From the NCBI GenBank assembly GCA_937934645.1, contig CALGYZ010000023.1:29042-93041 (forward strand): DNA of 64,000 nt, written 5' to 3'. Shown here piece by piece: positions 52,762 through 62,580 of the stretch. The notes beneath the pieces were generated by a model. The model was not told the origin of the DNA, ran no database searches, and worked only from the letters and a program-made list of their open reading frames with translations. Each line of letters starts with the position of its first letter. The stretch's first letter is position 1. Made by a program: the position numbers and the translations under genes. Origin of the DNA: an uncultured Bacillaceae bacterium (GTDB lineage Bacteria > Bacillota > Bacilli > Bacillales > Caldibacillaceae).

Positions 52762-54030
52762 TTACATGTTTTCGATTAATTTTGTACCGAACTCGGAGCA
52801 TTTCACTTCTGTTGCACCTTCCATCAGGCGTGCAAAGTCATAAGTTACATATTTGGATGAAATGGTTTTCTCCATTGCTTTGATAATCAAGTCTGCTGCT
52901 TCTCTCCAGCCGATGTGTTCTAACATGAGCACACCGGACAAAATGACGGATGACGGGTTAACTTTGTCCAAGCCGGCATATTTCGGTGCTGTACCATGAG
53001 TTGCTTCGAAGATGGCATGGCCTGTCTCGTAGTTAATATTTGCTCCCGGTGCAATTCCGATTCCACCCACTTGTGCAGCAAGTGCATCAGAGATGTAGTC
53101 ACCGTTTAAGTTCATTGTTGCAACAACATCAAACTCTCTCGGACGTGTCAGGATTTGTTGCAGGAAGATGTCCGCAATAACGTCTTTAACGATAATTTTA
53201 CCTTGCTCTTCTGCTTCGGCTTGTGCTTTATTGGCTGCTTCGACGCCTTCAGCCTCTTTAATCCGGTCATATTCAGACCATGTAAATACTTTATCGCCGA
53301 ACTCTCTTTCAGCCAACTCGTAACCCCAGTTTTTGAACGCTCCTTCAGTAAATTTCATGATGTTACCTTTGTGGACAAGGGTTACAGATTTGCGGCCTTC
53401 TCTGAGCGCATAATTGATCGCAGCCCGTACGAGTCTTTCCGTACCTTCTCTTGAAACCGGTTTGATACCGATTCCTGATGTTTCAGGGAAACGAATTTTG
53501 TTAACGCCCATCTCTTTTTCCAGGAATTCGATAACTTTCTTAACTTCCGGTGTACCTTCTTGCCATTCGATTCCGGCATAAATGTCTTCCGTGTTTTCGC
53601 GGAAGATAACCATATCGCAGTCCTGAGGACGTTTTACAGGAGAAGGTACTCCTTCAAACCAGCGGACAGGACGTAAGCACACAAACAGATCCAACTCCTG
53701 GCGAAGTGCAACGTTCAATGAACGGAAACCTCCGCCTACCGGTGTTGTCAACGGACCTTTAATGGCAATAATATGTTCGCGGATTGTATCCAAAGTTTCT
53801 TGCGGCAACCATTCACCTGTTAATTTGTGTGCTTTTTCACCGGCATATACTTCTTTCCAAACAATTTTTCTTTTACCGTTGTAAGCTTTTTCTACGGCTG
53901 CATCTAATACACGGGAAGCTGCTGCCCAAATATCAGGACCGGTTCCATCCCCTTCGATAAACGGAATAATCGGATTGTCAGGTACATTCAACACTCCATT
54001 TGATACGGTGATTTTTTCTCCTTTTGTCAT
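52762..54030 (-). CDS. icd: NADP-dependent isocitrate dehydrogenase
   Basis: A 422-residue homodimeric enzyme producing 2-oxoglutarate, CO2 and NADPH. Substrate loop SLNVALRQELDLFVCLRPVRWF (first 20 residues contain the conserved serine and arginines), metal-binding aspartates in NLNGDYISDALAAQVGG, and NADP segments HGTAPKYAG. ATG 54030 follows GGAGG by eight bases. Follows citZ by 109 bases, probably in one transcript. Confidence 0.95.
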   Translation of the reverse strand: MTKGEKITVSNGVLNVPDNPIIPFIEGDGTGPDIWAAASRVLDAAVEKAYNGKRKIVWKEVYAGEKAHKLTGEWLPQETLDTIREHIIAIKGPLTTPVGGGFRSLNVALRQELDLFVCLRPVRWFEGVPSPVKRPQDCDMVIFRENTEDIYAGIEWQEGTPEVKKVIEFLEKEMGVNKIRFPETSGIGIKPVSREGTERLVRAAINYALREGRKSVTLVHKGNIMKFTEGAFKNWGYELAEREFGDKVFTWSEYDRIKEAEGVEAANKAQAEAEEQGKIIVKDVIADIFLQQILTRPREFDVVATMNLNGDYISDALAAQVGGIGIAPGANINYETGHAIFEATHGTAPKYAGLDKVNPSSVILSGVLMLEHIGWREAADLIIKAMEKTISSKYVTYDFARLMEGATEVKCSEFGTKLIENM

Positions 54031-54139
54031 GCATGTTCCCTCCATCTTCATTGTTAAAGGCTAGGAGGGGATCCCTCCTAACCTTTTCTGACTTGTTATC
54101 TGAAATTCTCTTTTACAGAGAATGTATAAGCTGTTTTGA

Positions 54140-55255
54140 TTAAGATCTTTCTTCGATCGGAACATAAGTTTGCTTTTTCGGTCCGGTATATTCTGCACGC
54201 GGACGAATCAGACGGTTATTTTCATATTGTTCCATAATGTGAGCCGTCCAGCCTGATGTACGGCTGATTGCGAAAATCGGTGTATATAAATCATGTTCAA
54301 TTCCCAGGCTGTGGTATACAGAAGCAGAATAGAAGTCAACGTTTGCCGGCAGGTTTTTCTCGCTTCTTACAAGCTCTTCAATTTTCACAGACATCTCGTA
54401 CCATTTCGGCTGGCCTGTTAGTTTCGTTAATTTCTCTGACATTTTCTTCAAGTGCTTGGCTCGCGGATCGCCTTTGCGGTATACCCGGTGGCCGAAGCCC
54501 ATGATTTTCTCTTTATTGTCTAATTTTCTCCGGATATAGGATTCAACGTTTTCGATTGAGTCGATTTCAAGCAGCATTTTCATAACCTGTTCGTTGGCAC
54601 CGCCGTGCAACGGACCTTTCAATGCTCCGATGGCAGATGTAATTCCCGAATACATGTCGGACAGTGTTGCCACACATACACGGGATGTGAAAGTGGACGC
54701 ATTTAATTCGTGGTCAGCATGCAGAATTAATGCTTTGTCAAATGCTTCCACAGCGATCTCATCCGGCTCTTCGCCTTTTAGCATATACAGGAAGTTTGCG
54801 GCAAAGCCCAGGTCTTTTCTCGGTGCTACCGGCTCCAATCCTTTGCGGATTCTTGCAAAAGCAGCAACGATTGTCGGGATTTTTGCCTGAATGCGGATTG
54901 CTTTGCGGTAGTTGGCTTCACTCGTCTGCACATCTGCTTCCTCATCAAACAATCCTAAATAAGAAACTGCTGTCCGAAGTGCCGCCATCGGATGAATATC
55001 TTTCGGAAACGTTTTGATCATGTTAATTAATTGAGACGGAATCTCTGCATTATTTGCCAGTTGGACAGTTAAATCTTCCAATTCAACTTTATTCGGTAAC
55101 CGTCTGTGCCACAACAAAAAGACTACTTCTTCAAAAGTGGAGTTTTCGGCTAAATCATCAATATCGTACCCAACATATGTCAGTTTATCATCAATAATGG
55201 AGCTGATAGAAGAATTTGCAGCAATTACCCCTTCTAAACCCTTTGTAGCAGTCAT
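54140..55255 (-). CDS. citZ: Citrate synthase
   Basis: A 371-residue short-form (type II relative) citrate synthase condensing acetyl-CoA and oxaloacetate. Catalytic histidines lie in LHADHELNASTFTSRV and GFGHRVYRKGDPRA, and the aspartate region in NVDFYSASVYHSLGI. AAGGGGG precedes ATG 55255. Citrate synthase leads into icd. Confidence 0.95.
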   Translation of the reverse strand: MTATKGLEGVIAANSSISSIIDDKLTYVGYDIDDLAENSTFEEVVFLLWHRRLPNKVELEDLTVQLANNAEIPSQLINMIKTFPKDIHPMAALRTAVSYLGLFDEEADVQTSEANYRKAIRIQAKIPTIVAAFARIRKGLEPVAPRKDLGFAANFLYMLKGEEPDEIAVEAFDKALILHADHELNASTFTSRVCVATLSDMYSGITSAIGALKGPLHGGANEQVMKMLLEIDSIENVESYIRRKLDNKEKIMGFGHRVYRKGDPRAKHLKKMSEKLTKLTGQPKWYEMSVKIEELVRSEKNLPANVDFYSASVYHSLGIEHDLYTPIFAISRTSGWTAHIMEQYENNRLIRPRAEYTGPKKQTYVPIEERS

Positions 55256-55884
55256 TGAAATTTCCCCCTTATTCATTAAATTTATATACAATTTTAAATT
55301 TTGCCAACCAAGTCATTATTCTAATATATTAATATAGGCGTTTTTAATAATTGATTTTAATAAATCAATTTTAATAATATACTAACAAATCTGAGCTCTC
55401 AACACAACGAGGATCATTTTGCTTTTACAGAAAAAACTTTGCAGAATCTCCCATCCCTTTATAACGTTCACCGGAATTTCAACTTTTTATAAAACAAATG
55501 TAATATGTTACTATCTATAATTTAATATAAATATGAAAGAATGAAAAAGAAAATGCTTACATAAATATTCTTCAGAAAATATATTTGATGTCTGAGGCAT
55601 CATTGACAGTTTTTATTATAACCGAAATTATTCTTTTTGTGAATGCCATATGAACGAAATGTGAACAAAAATTTATTTTTTTGAAAAAAAGGAATTTAAT
55701 ATAACTAGAAAATGCAGGGAATATCTTTTTAAGTTTATTTTTTTCTGTCCCATGAATATTTTGTGAATTCTAAGACAAAGGGGAAAATCTATAAAATATT
55801 TTGTATAAATTTGCTTTTTTTACTTTCTTATTAAAAAACCAGTGTTAAAATATAGATTATAAACTGTTGTTCGGGAGGTATACA
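55256..55884. other. AT-rich intergenic region between citZ and ytvI
   Basis: About 630 bases without a supported gene. Near 55343-55375 are overlapping palindromic segments built on TTGATTTTAATAAATCAA; they resemble an operator for citZ, where B. subtilis has CcpC sites, but the match to ATAA-N7-TTAT is not clean. TGTTAAAAT near 55844 may be the -10 of ytvI. Confidence 0.4.
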
Positions 55885-57000
55885 TTGAAATCAGTCTATT
55901 TACAACGGATCTTCCGCTTTTTATTCGTCACCGGGGCAGTTGCTGCCGGGGCAGTTTCCCTCTATTACCTGTCCGCTTTAACATACCCGTTTATCTTTGC
56001 TTGGGCAATCGCCTTTTTAATGAACCCCGCAGTGGACTTTTTGGAGAAAAAATGGAAGTTTCCACGGGCACTGGCCGTTTTAATCGTGTTAATTATTATT
56101 TTCGGCATCATAATTGGGCTGGTAACTTTATTGATTGCCGAACTAATATCCATCACAGAATATTTAGCCAAAACTTTGCCGGGACAGATCGAAAAATTTT
56201 CCATTTCCGTGGAAAATTGGATAACCGGAAGCGTATTGCCCTTTTTTAATGAATTGTCCGTTCTCTTTCAAAATTTGGATGAAAACTATCAGAAAACAAT
56301 CATTTCGAATATTAACGGGCTGGCCACAAATATTGGAACATCATTGATCGATATCCTGCAAACAATCGTGATGAACCTGCCCGGATTGTTTTCCTGGTTT
56401 CCAAGTGCAGCAACAGCTACTATATTTACCGTATTGGGCGCATTTTTCATCAGCAAGGATTGGCACCGGCTGAAAAAATTAATCACAAAACCGGTACCGG
56501 CCAATGTACGCCGAAGCAGTGCGAAAGTATATCTTGATTTAAAAAAAGCGCTATTCGGCTTCATCCGGGCGCAATTGACGTTAATATCGATCACGGCTGT
56601 TATTGTTTTCATCGGATTGCTTATACTGCAGGTAGATTACGCTTTTGTCACTTCCCTATTTATTGCTTTTGTCGATCTTTTACCCTATTTGGGCACGGGA
56701 TTCGTATTTGTTCCCTGGATCATTTATGAATTGATTACTGCGGATTATGCGATGGCGATCGGCCTCTTGGTTTTATACATTGTCGTGATTGTCCAACGGC
56801 AGGTAATGGAGCCGAAAATTGTGTCAACAAATATCGGTATTTCACCGCTTGCAACATTAATTTCTATTTTTGCAGGGCTGAAATTACTGGGGGTAGCGGG
56901 CTTAATTATCGGACCGATTGTTGCCGTCATTATCTCCACACTAAATAAAACAGGAATCTTGCAAAGTATATGTAAATATATAAAAGGAAACGGTGCTTAG
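55885..57000 (+). CDS. ytvI: AI-2E family transporter / sporulation integral membrane protein YtvI
   Basis: A 371-residue polytopic membrane protein with about eight helices and the family signature around YLDLKKALFGFIRAQLTLIS and VDLLPYLGTGFVFVPW. The AI-2E exporter superfamily includes quorum-signal and ion transporters; the YtvI substrate is unknown. TTG 55885 is six bases after GGGAGG, giving the B. subtilis length. Sole plus-strand gene between citZ and pyk. Confidence 0.88.
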   Translation: MKSVYLQRIFRFLFVTGAVAAGAVSLYYLSALTYPFIFAWAIAFLMNPAVDFLEKKWKFPRALAVLIVLIIIFGIIIGLVTLLIAELISITEYLAKTLPGQIEKFSISVENWITGSVLPFFNELSVLFQNLDENYQKTIISNINGLATNIGTSLIDILQTIVMNLPGLFSWFPSAATATIFTVLGAFFISKDWHRLKKLITKPVPANVRRSSAKVYLDLKKALFGFIRAQLTLISITAVIVFIGLLILQVDYAFVTSLFIAFVDLLPYLGTGFVFVPWIIYELITADYAMAIGLLVLYIVVIVQRQVMEPKIVSTNIGISPLATLISIFAGLKLLGVAGLIIGPIVAVIISTLNKTGILQSICKYIKGNGA

Positions 57001-57056
57001 CTCCTTTTCCGGAACAGCACGGAGTACCTGAATGCCTCATAAATAAACATAACGGT

Positions 57057-57118
57057 AAAAAAGACTATCCGGAAGGTCAGGGGTTCTATTCCCCGGCCGA
57101 ATCCGAATAGTCTTTTTT
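57057..57118. terminator. Bidirectional terminator between ytvI and pyk
   Basis: AAAAAAGACTAT pairs with ATAGTCTTTTTT with an inner CGGA/TCCG-type stem; symmetric for both converging genes. Confidence 0.85.
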
Positions 57119-57120
57119 CA

Positions 57121-58881
57121 TTACAGTACGTTTTTATGTCCTTTGTATACAGTGCCTGAGCTGGCGTCTACCGTTACATCCAGGCCGTCTTCAAAAATTT
57201 CTACTGCATCCTGGACGCCGACAATGACTGGAATTCCAAGGTTTAAACCGACGACTGCGGCATGGCTTGTTAATCCGCCTTCTTCTGTAATAATAGCCCT
57301 GCATTTTTCCAGTGCCGGCATCATATCACGGTCAGTTGAATAAGCGACAAGCACCGAGTTTTCTTCCACTTTTTCAATAGCTTCCTGACTGTTTCTTGCC
57401 ACTACAATTTTTCCAAACGTATTTTTTCTTCCGATTCCTTGACCTTTAGCCAGTACACTTCCGACAACATGGATTTTCATAATATTTGTCGTACCGGCTT
57501 CACCGACAGGAACACCTGCGGTAATAACAACGTTGTCCCCGTACTTGACAACACCGCTTTTCAAGCTTTCCTGGACGGAGTTTTCCAGCATTTCATCCGT
57601 AGTTTCCGTTCTTATACCTAACTGCGGATGGACGCCCCACACTAATAATAATTGCCTCATAACATGTTCATGGCTTGTTACAGCAACAATCGGTGCTTTC
57701 GGACGGTACTTGGAAACCATTCTGGCCGTATGGCCGCTTTCTGTCGGGGTAATGATGGCATCAATGTCCAAGTTGATGACTGTATGTGCGACAGACTGGC
57801 AAATTGAATCGGTCATGTTATGCTCAATTTCTTTGCTCCGGATGGCCAAAATCCGTTCATGATCCAAAGCAGACTCAGCCCGTAAGGCAATGCGATCCAT
57901 CGTTTGCACCGCTTCAACCGGATATTTTCCGGCGGCTGTTTCTCCGGATAACATAATGGCGTCTGTACCATCAAAGATCGCATTTGCTACATCACTGGCT
58001 TCAGCCCTCGTCGGCCGCGGATTTCTTTGCATGGAATCCAGCATTTGTGTAGCCGTAATAACCGGTTTAGCTAATGTGTTACACAGTTTAATCAGGCGCT
58101 TTTGAACCAGCGGTACTTCCTCGGCCGGTATTTCTACACCAAGGTCACCGCGGGCAACCATTAAGCCGTCGCCCACTTCAAGAATATCGTGGATGTTGTC
58201 TACGCCTTCCTGATTTTCGATCTTCGGCAAAATATGTATATGGGCACCGTTATGTTTTTCCAACAATTCACGGATATCCAATACGTCGCTCGGACGACGG
58301 ACGAAAGAAGCTGCGATAAAATCTACTCCCTGCCGTATTCCGAACAGAATGTCTTTCGCATCTTTTTCGGTTATTCCCGGTAAATTTACCGGTACTCCCG
58401 GAACATTGACTCCTTTTTTATTTTTTAGAATGCCGCCGTTTAACACTTTGGTGATGATTTCCCCGCAGTCTTTTTGAATATCTGTGACTTCCAGTTCGAT
58501 TAAACCGTCATCGAGCAAAATTTTCGCGCCGGTGTACACATCATCAATTAATCCGTCATAGGTTACTGATATTTTTTCCGGCGTTCCGGTCACTTCTTGC
58601 ATCGAAATCGCCACAGTGCTGCCTTCAGTTAATTCAATTTCACCATTCTCCATATTATGTGTACGAATTTCCGGACCTTTTGTATCTAACAGAATGGCAA
58701 CATGTTTTCCGGTAATTTTTTCCGCTTCACGGATATTTTTGATCCGTGCCGCGTGCTCCTCGTGATCTCCGTGTGAAAAGTTCAGACGTGCCACATTCAT
58801 ACCGGCTTCAATCAGCTTGACAAGCATATCCACACTTTCACTGGCAGGGCCAATCGTGCAAACGATTTTTGTTCTTCTCAT
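57121..58881 (-). CDS. pyk: Pyruvate kinase with C-terminal PEP-utilising domain
   Basis: A 586-residue bacillus-type pyruvate kinase. The catalytic barrel has MRRTKIVCTIGPASES, LDTKGPEIRTHN, the lysine/glutamate region ILPKIENQEGV, and MVARGDLGVEIP. The extra C-terminal domain carries GGLTSHAAVVGLNLGIPVIV, resembling the PEP synthase swivelling domain and characteristic of Bacillus enzymes. GGAGG is nine bases before ATG 58881. Runs after pfkA as in B. subtilis. Confidence 0.96.
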   Translation of the reverse strand: MRRTKIVCTIGPASESVDMLVKLIEAGMNVARLNFSHGDHEEHAARIKNIREAEKITGKHVAILLDTKGPEIRTHNMENGEIELTEGSTVAISMQEVTGTPEKISVTYDGLIDDVYTGAKILLDDGLIELEVTDIQKDCGEIITKVLNGGILKNKKGVNVPGVPVNLPGITEKDAKDILFGIRQGVDFIAASFVRRPSDVLDIRELLEKHNGAHIHILPKIENQEGVDNIHDILEVGDGLMVARGDLGVEIPAEEVPLVQKRLIKLCNTLAKPVITATQMLDSMQRNPRPTRAEASDVANAIFDGTDAIMLSGETAAGKYPVEAVQTMDRIALRAESALDHERILAIRSKEIEHNMTDSICQSVAHTVINLDIDAIITPTESGHTARMVSKYRPKAPIVAVTSHEHVMRQLLLVWGVHPQLGIRTETTDEMLENSVQESLKSGVVKYGDNVVITAGVPVGEAGTTNIMKIHVVGSVLAKGQGIGRKNTFGKIVVARNSQEAIEKVEENSVLVAYSTDRDMMPALEKCRAIITEEGGLTSHAAVVGLNLGIPVIVGVQDAVEIFEDGLDVTVDASSGTVYKGHKNVL

Positions 58882-58901
58882 TCCCAAGATCCTCCTGAAT
58901 A

Positions 58902-59864
58902 TTAAATCGATAATACTTTAGCTAACTTCGTAAATTCCGCATCAATATTATGTACCTGATCAAAAATTTCATCGAACGAATGATCTACAATTTCATTTTT
59001 CACGATTCCGACTGCCCGGGCACTTTTGCCTTCCAGCAGCAATTCAACAGCACGTGAACCTAACCGGCTTGCCAAAACACGGTCCGTTGCCGTCGGAGAA
59101 CCGCCTCTTTGGATATGTCCGAGAACGGAAACACGTACGTCCGCGCCATCCAGTTTTTCTTTCAGTTTTTCACCCAGTTCAACGCCGCTCATGACGCCTT
59201 CGGCTACAACAATTATACTATGTTTTTTGCCCCTTTTCTGACCCCATTTCAATCTTTCAAGTACATCTTCAAAGCTTTCTTTTTCTTCAGGGATCAGAAT
59301 AGTTTCCGCACCACCGGCCAATCCGGACCAGAGTGCAATATCCCCGGCATTTCTTCCCATAACTTCAATAACAAATGTCCGTTCATGGCTTGTTGCCGTA
59401 TCACGTATTTTGTCTATGGCTTCAATGACCGTATTAATTGCTGTATCAAAGCCGATCGTGAATTCGGTTCCTGCAATATCGTTATCAATCGTTCCGGGTA
59501 CTCCGATACAAGGCAAGCCGAGTTTTGACAATGCTTGTGCACCGCGAAAAGAACCGTCTCCGCCGATTACGACCATGCCTTCAATTCCGAGATCTCTTAA
59601 TTTTTTTACCGCTTCTTTTTGAACTTCTTCTTTCTTAAATTCCGGATGCCTTGCCGAGCGGAGAATCGTACCGCCTCTATGTATAATGTCACCGACAGAA
59701 CCGAGTTCCAGTTTCTCTATCATTCCGTTTACCAGGCCCTGGTATCCGTTATATACACCATAAACTTCAAGATTATGATATATTCCTTTACGAACTACCG
59801 CCCGGATCGCGGCATTCATTCCCGGCGCATCACCGCCACTTGTTAATACCGCTATTTTTTTCAC
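58902..59864 (-). CDS. pfkA: 6-phosphofructokinase
   Basis: A 320-residue ATP-dependent enzyme committing fructose-6-phosphate to glycolysis. ATP site LTSGGDAPGMNAAIRAV and GGDGSFRGAQAL, catalytic aspartate in PGTIDNDIAGTEFTIGFDTA, and effector-site residues in EVMGRNAGDIALW. GTG 59864 follows GAGGTGG; a longer start lies in the ribosome-binding region. Precedes pyk by 20 bases. Confidence 0.96.
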   Translation of the reverse strand: MKKIAVLTSGGDAPGMNAAIRAVVRKGIYHNLEVYGVYNGYQGLVNGMIEKLELGSVGDIIHRGGTILRSARHPEFKKEEVQKEAVKKLRDLGIEGMVVIGGDGSFRGAQALSKLGLPCIGVPGTIDNDIAGTEFTIGFDTAINTVIEAIDKIRDTATSHERTFVIEVMGRNAGDIALWSGLAGGAETILIPEEKESFEDVLERLKWGQKRGKKHSIIVVAEGVMSGVELGEKLKEKLDGADVRVSVLGHIQRGGSPTATDRVLASRLGSRAVELLLEGKSARAVGIVKNEIVDHSFDEIFDQVHNIDAEFTKLAKVLSI

Positions 59865-60030
59865 CAATAACCACCTCACCTAAACACAATATGTTCATTA
59901 ATAAACAAATCGACATCATTACCTTATCACGAACGAAAATGAAACTCAACAAACTGTAAATATGCAGAATTCTCTAATTTCGGGAAAATTCCCGGGCGGC
60001 AACAAAAAGAAACTTCTTCAATTATTGTAT

Positions 60031-60059
60031 TAAAAAGAACGTGTATTATACACGTTCTT
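60031..60059 (-). terminator. Terminator overlapping the accA stop
   Basis: AAGAACGTGTA pairs with TACACGTTCTT around the accA stop codon region (60046), followed by TTTTTAATAC on the minus strand. It separates accDA from pfkA-pyk. Confidence 0.8.
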
Positions 60060-61035
60060 CAACAAACTCCTTTATATCTTCATATCCGGGATAACTTCCG
60101 ATGGATGCAAATTTGTTGTACCGGTGATGGACTAATTCTTCCCCGTTCATTTTTCTCAGTTCACTCAATGATTTTTCAAGCTCGCGATCAATAAGTTCCG
60201 CCTGTTTCTTTGCATCACGGTGTGCTCCGCCTTTTACCTCCGGAATAATAGCATCAATAATTCCGAATTCCTTCAAATCCCCGGCTGTTATTTTCATCGA
60301 TTCGGCAGCCTTTTGTGCCATGCCGGCGTCTTTCCATAAAATTGACGCGGCACCTTCGGGAGATATGACAGAGTACGTTGAATTCTCCAGCATTAGAATA
60401 TGGTTGGCCACCCCTAGAGCCAGGGCACCGCCGCTCCCGCCTTCACCGATCACAATGGAAATAACCGGTACTGAAAGTCCTGCCATTTCAAATAAATTGC
60501 GGGCAATGGCTTCACTTTGGCCTCTTTCTTCAGCGGCTTTTCCCGGGTACGCACCTTTAGTATCAATAAAGCATATGACCGGACGGTTAAATTTCTCGGC
60601 CTGCAGCATGAGCCGCAAAGCTTTCCGGTAACCTTCCGGATGGGGCATACCAAAGTTTCTGCGGATATTTTCCTTTGTATTTTTTCCCCGCTGGTGGCCA
60701 ACGACCGTTACGGGTTGCCCTTTGTATCTGGCAATACCGCCGACAATTGCCTGATCATCGCCGAACGACCTGTCACCGTGGCATTCGAAGAAATCTTCGA
60801 ACAAATATTGGATATAATCCAATGTAGTCGGTCTTTCCGCATGACGCGCGATTTGGACCCGTTCCCACGGCTTTAGATTTTTATATACTTCTTCTTCCAG
60901 TTTTTGCAGACGGTCTTCAAGCTTTTTAATTTCATCCGTCAGGTCAACGTCGGCACTTTTTGTTATTTCCTTTAACTCATCGATTTTTTTCCGTAAATCA
61001 ATGATCGGCTTTTCAAATTCCAGCTCTCCGATCAT
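60046..61035 (-). CDS. accA: Acetyl-CoA carboxylase carboxyltransferase alpha subunit
   Basis: A 329-residue subunit which, with AccD, moves the carboxyl group from biotin to acetyl-CoA, giving malonyl-CoA. N-terminal helices precede the crotonase-like core with HQRGKNTKENIRRNFGMPHP, IDTKGAYPGKAAEERGQSEA and GEGGSGGALALGVA. Its ATG overlaps the accD stop (ATGA), so translation is coupled. Confidence 0.97.
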   Translation of the reverse strand: MIGELEFEKPIIDLRKKIDELKEITKSADVDLTDEIKKLEDRLQKLEEEVYKNLKPWERVQIARHAERPTTLDYIQYLFEDFFECHGDRSFGDDQAIVGGIARYKGQPVTVVGHQRGKNTKENIRRNFGMPHPEGYRKALRLMLQAEKFNRPVICFIDTKGAYPGKAAEERGQSEAIARNLFEMAGLSVPVISIVIGEGGSGGALALGVANHILMLENSTYSVISPEGAASILWKDAGMAQKAAESMKITAGDLKEFGIIDAIIPEVKGGAHRDAKKQAELIDRELEKSLSELRKMNGEELVHHRYNKFASIGSYPGYEDIKEFVEERV

Positions 61036-61895
61036 CCCCTGTCACCTCCGAAACCGTGCAATTCGAGTAAAAGGGATAGTTTTTCACGTAACTCCTTACG
61101 GTGGATCACAGCATCCAGCTGTCCGTGCTCCAGCTGGAATTCAGCAGTCTGGAAATCTTCCGGAAGCTTCTCGCGGATCGTCTGTTCAATCACCCGTTTT
61201 CCGGCAAAACCGATTAAAGCGCCGGGTTCAGCCAAATTCAAATCCCCCAAAGAGGCAAAACTGGCTGAAACCCCTCCAGTTGTCGGGTGGGTCATAACGG
61301 TAATCGTCAATCCGCCGTTATTGCTGAATTTTTTCAATGCTGCGCTTGTTTTCGCCATTTGCATCAGGCTCAGTACACCTTCCTGCATCCGAGCGCCGCC
61401 GGAAGCAGTAAAAATAATAAACGGCAAACGCATTTCATCAGCTTTTTCAATTGCCCTCCGGATCTTTTCACCGACAACCGTTCCCATACTGCCCATGCGG
61501 AATGTGGAATCCATCACCGCAATCACAATCTCTTTATTTTCGATCATACCGGTTCCGGTCACAACCGCTTCATTCATCTTTGTTTTTTCACGATCTTTTG
61601 CAAGTTTTTCCTCATAACCCGAAAAGTTAAGCGGATTTCCCGATGTCATGTGAGCGTCCATTTCTTTAAAAGAATTTTCATCCAATATTTGTTCCAGCCG
61701 TTCTTTTGCATTCAACGGAAAATGATAGTCACAGTGCAAGCATACTTTACTGTTTTCCTTGAGTTCTTTTGTAAACATCGCCTTCTTGCAATTCGGGCAT
61801 TTCGTCATAATACCGGTTGGTACCTCTTGTGATGCTTTCGGTGAAGGAATCGTTGCATACGTTTTTTTATTTTTAGAAAAAATATCTTTCAGCAA
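61032..61895 (-). CDS. accD: Acetyl-CoA carboxylase carboxyltransferase beta subunit
   Basis: A 287-residue partner of AccA. N-terminal C4 zinc ribbon (CPNCKK and CLHCDY), followed by the crotonase-like domain with VIAVMDSTFRMGSMG, FTASGGARMQEG and HPTTGGVSASFASLGD. Start taken at TTG 61895, seven bases after AAGGGGG, matching the B. subtilis N-terminus LKDIF. Confidence 0.96.
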   Translation of the reverse strand: MLKDIFSKNKKTYATIPSPKASQEVPTGIMTKCPNCKKAMFTKELKENSKVCLHCDYHFPLNAKERLEQILDENSFKEMDAHMTSGNPLNFSGYEEKLAKDREKTKMNEAVVTGTGMIENKEIVIAVMDSTFRMGSMGTVVGEKIRRAIEKADEMRLPFIIFTASGGARMQEGVLSLMQMAKTSAALKKFSNNGGLTITVMTHPTTGGVSASFASLGDLNLAEPGALIGFAGKRVIEQTIREKLPEDFQTAEFQLEHGQLDAVIHRKELREKLSLLLELHGFGGDRG

Positions 61896-61947
61896 GGTAG
61901 TTCCCCCTTGTCTTTCCATTGACTTTTCTGTCAGTAGAACCGTATAA

Positions 61948-62568
61948 TTAACGGTTCGGCTGTATACAATCCGTGTTCTTTTGATAAATGTTTAAGGCTT
62001 GCTGCCATTCTCCCTTATTAATGGCATCTGCCAGGGCAAAGCAGGTTTCCTTTTTGTTTTTTTCTCCGGATAATTGCAATGACTGCTCAAACCGGGACAG
62101 GATCCGCCAAATTTTCAACAGTAAAAAGTTATCCGTCAATTTCACAAGATTTTCAAAGAAATCTTCAATTTTCATGTCATTAATTTCTTCCTGTAACCAT
62201 TGTCCGATCTTTTTCTCTTTATTTACTAACATAAAAATCGTTGCAATTTCCAGCATTCTTTTCGTCTCGACCACGTCCTTTTTTGCCCGGGCATTATCCA
62301 AAATAAATTCGCTTAAAATTTCTACAAGCTGATGTTTCCGGAAATCAAGGATAAAGGTCCCCTCTCCCCTCCTTGTTTCAATTAAGCCGAGCAGTTCCAT
62401 GGCCCGCAATGCTTCCCGGACACTGGAACGGCCGGCATTTAACAAGCCGGCTAGTTCACGTTCCGACGGAAGCTTATCTCCGGGCATCAATTTTTGCTCC
62501 TTAATGATTTGTTTTATCTTTTTTAAAATTTCCAAATAAACTTTCGACTGATTTGCCTGTTCCGACAC
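61948..62568 (-). CDS. GntR-family transcriptional regulator (FadR subfamily)
   Basis: A regulator with an N-terminal winged helix (LMPGDKLPSERELAGLLN, SSVREALRAMELLGLIETRR, GEGTFI) and an all-helical effector domain of the FCD type. It lies between accD and ytsJ, with a candidate operator at 63847-63859 upstream of ytsJ, so it may control malic enzyme and acetyl-CoA carboxylase. A carboxylic-acid effector is typical of the subfamily (inference). GGTGA precedes GTG 62568. Confidence 0.87.
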   Translation of the reverse strand: MSEQANQSKVYLEILKKIKQIIKEQKLMPGDKLPSERELAGLLNAGRSSVREALRAMELLGLIETRRGEGTFILDFRKHQLVEILSEFILDNARAKKDVVETKRMLEIATIFMLVNKEKKIGQWLQEEINDMKIEDFFENLVKLTDNFLLLKIWRILSRFEQSLQLSGEKNKKETCFALADAINKGEWQQALNIYQKNTDCIQPNR

Positions 62569-62580
62569 ATTCAATCACCA

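Noticed and set aside
55343..55375. CcpC operator at citZ
   Set aside because: AT-rich palindromes are present but the ATAA-N7-TTAT spacing is not clearly met, so I describe the region without claiming the site.
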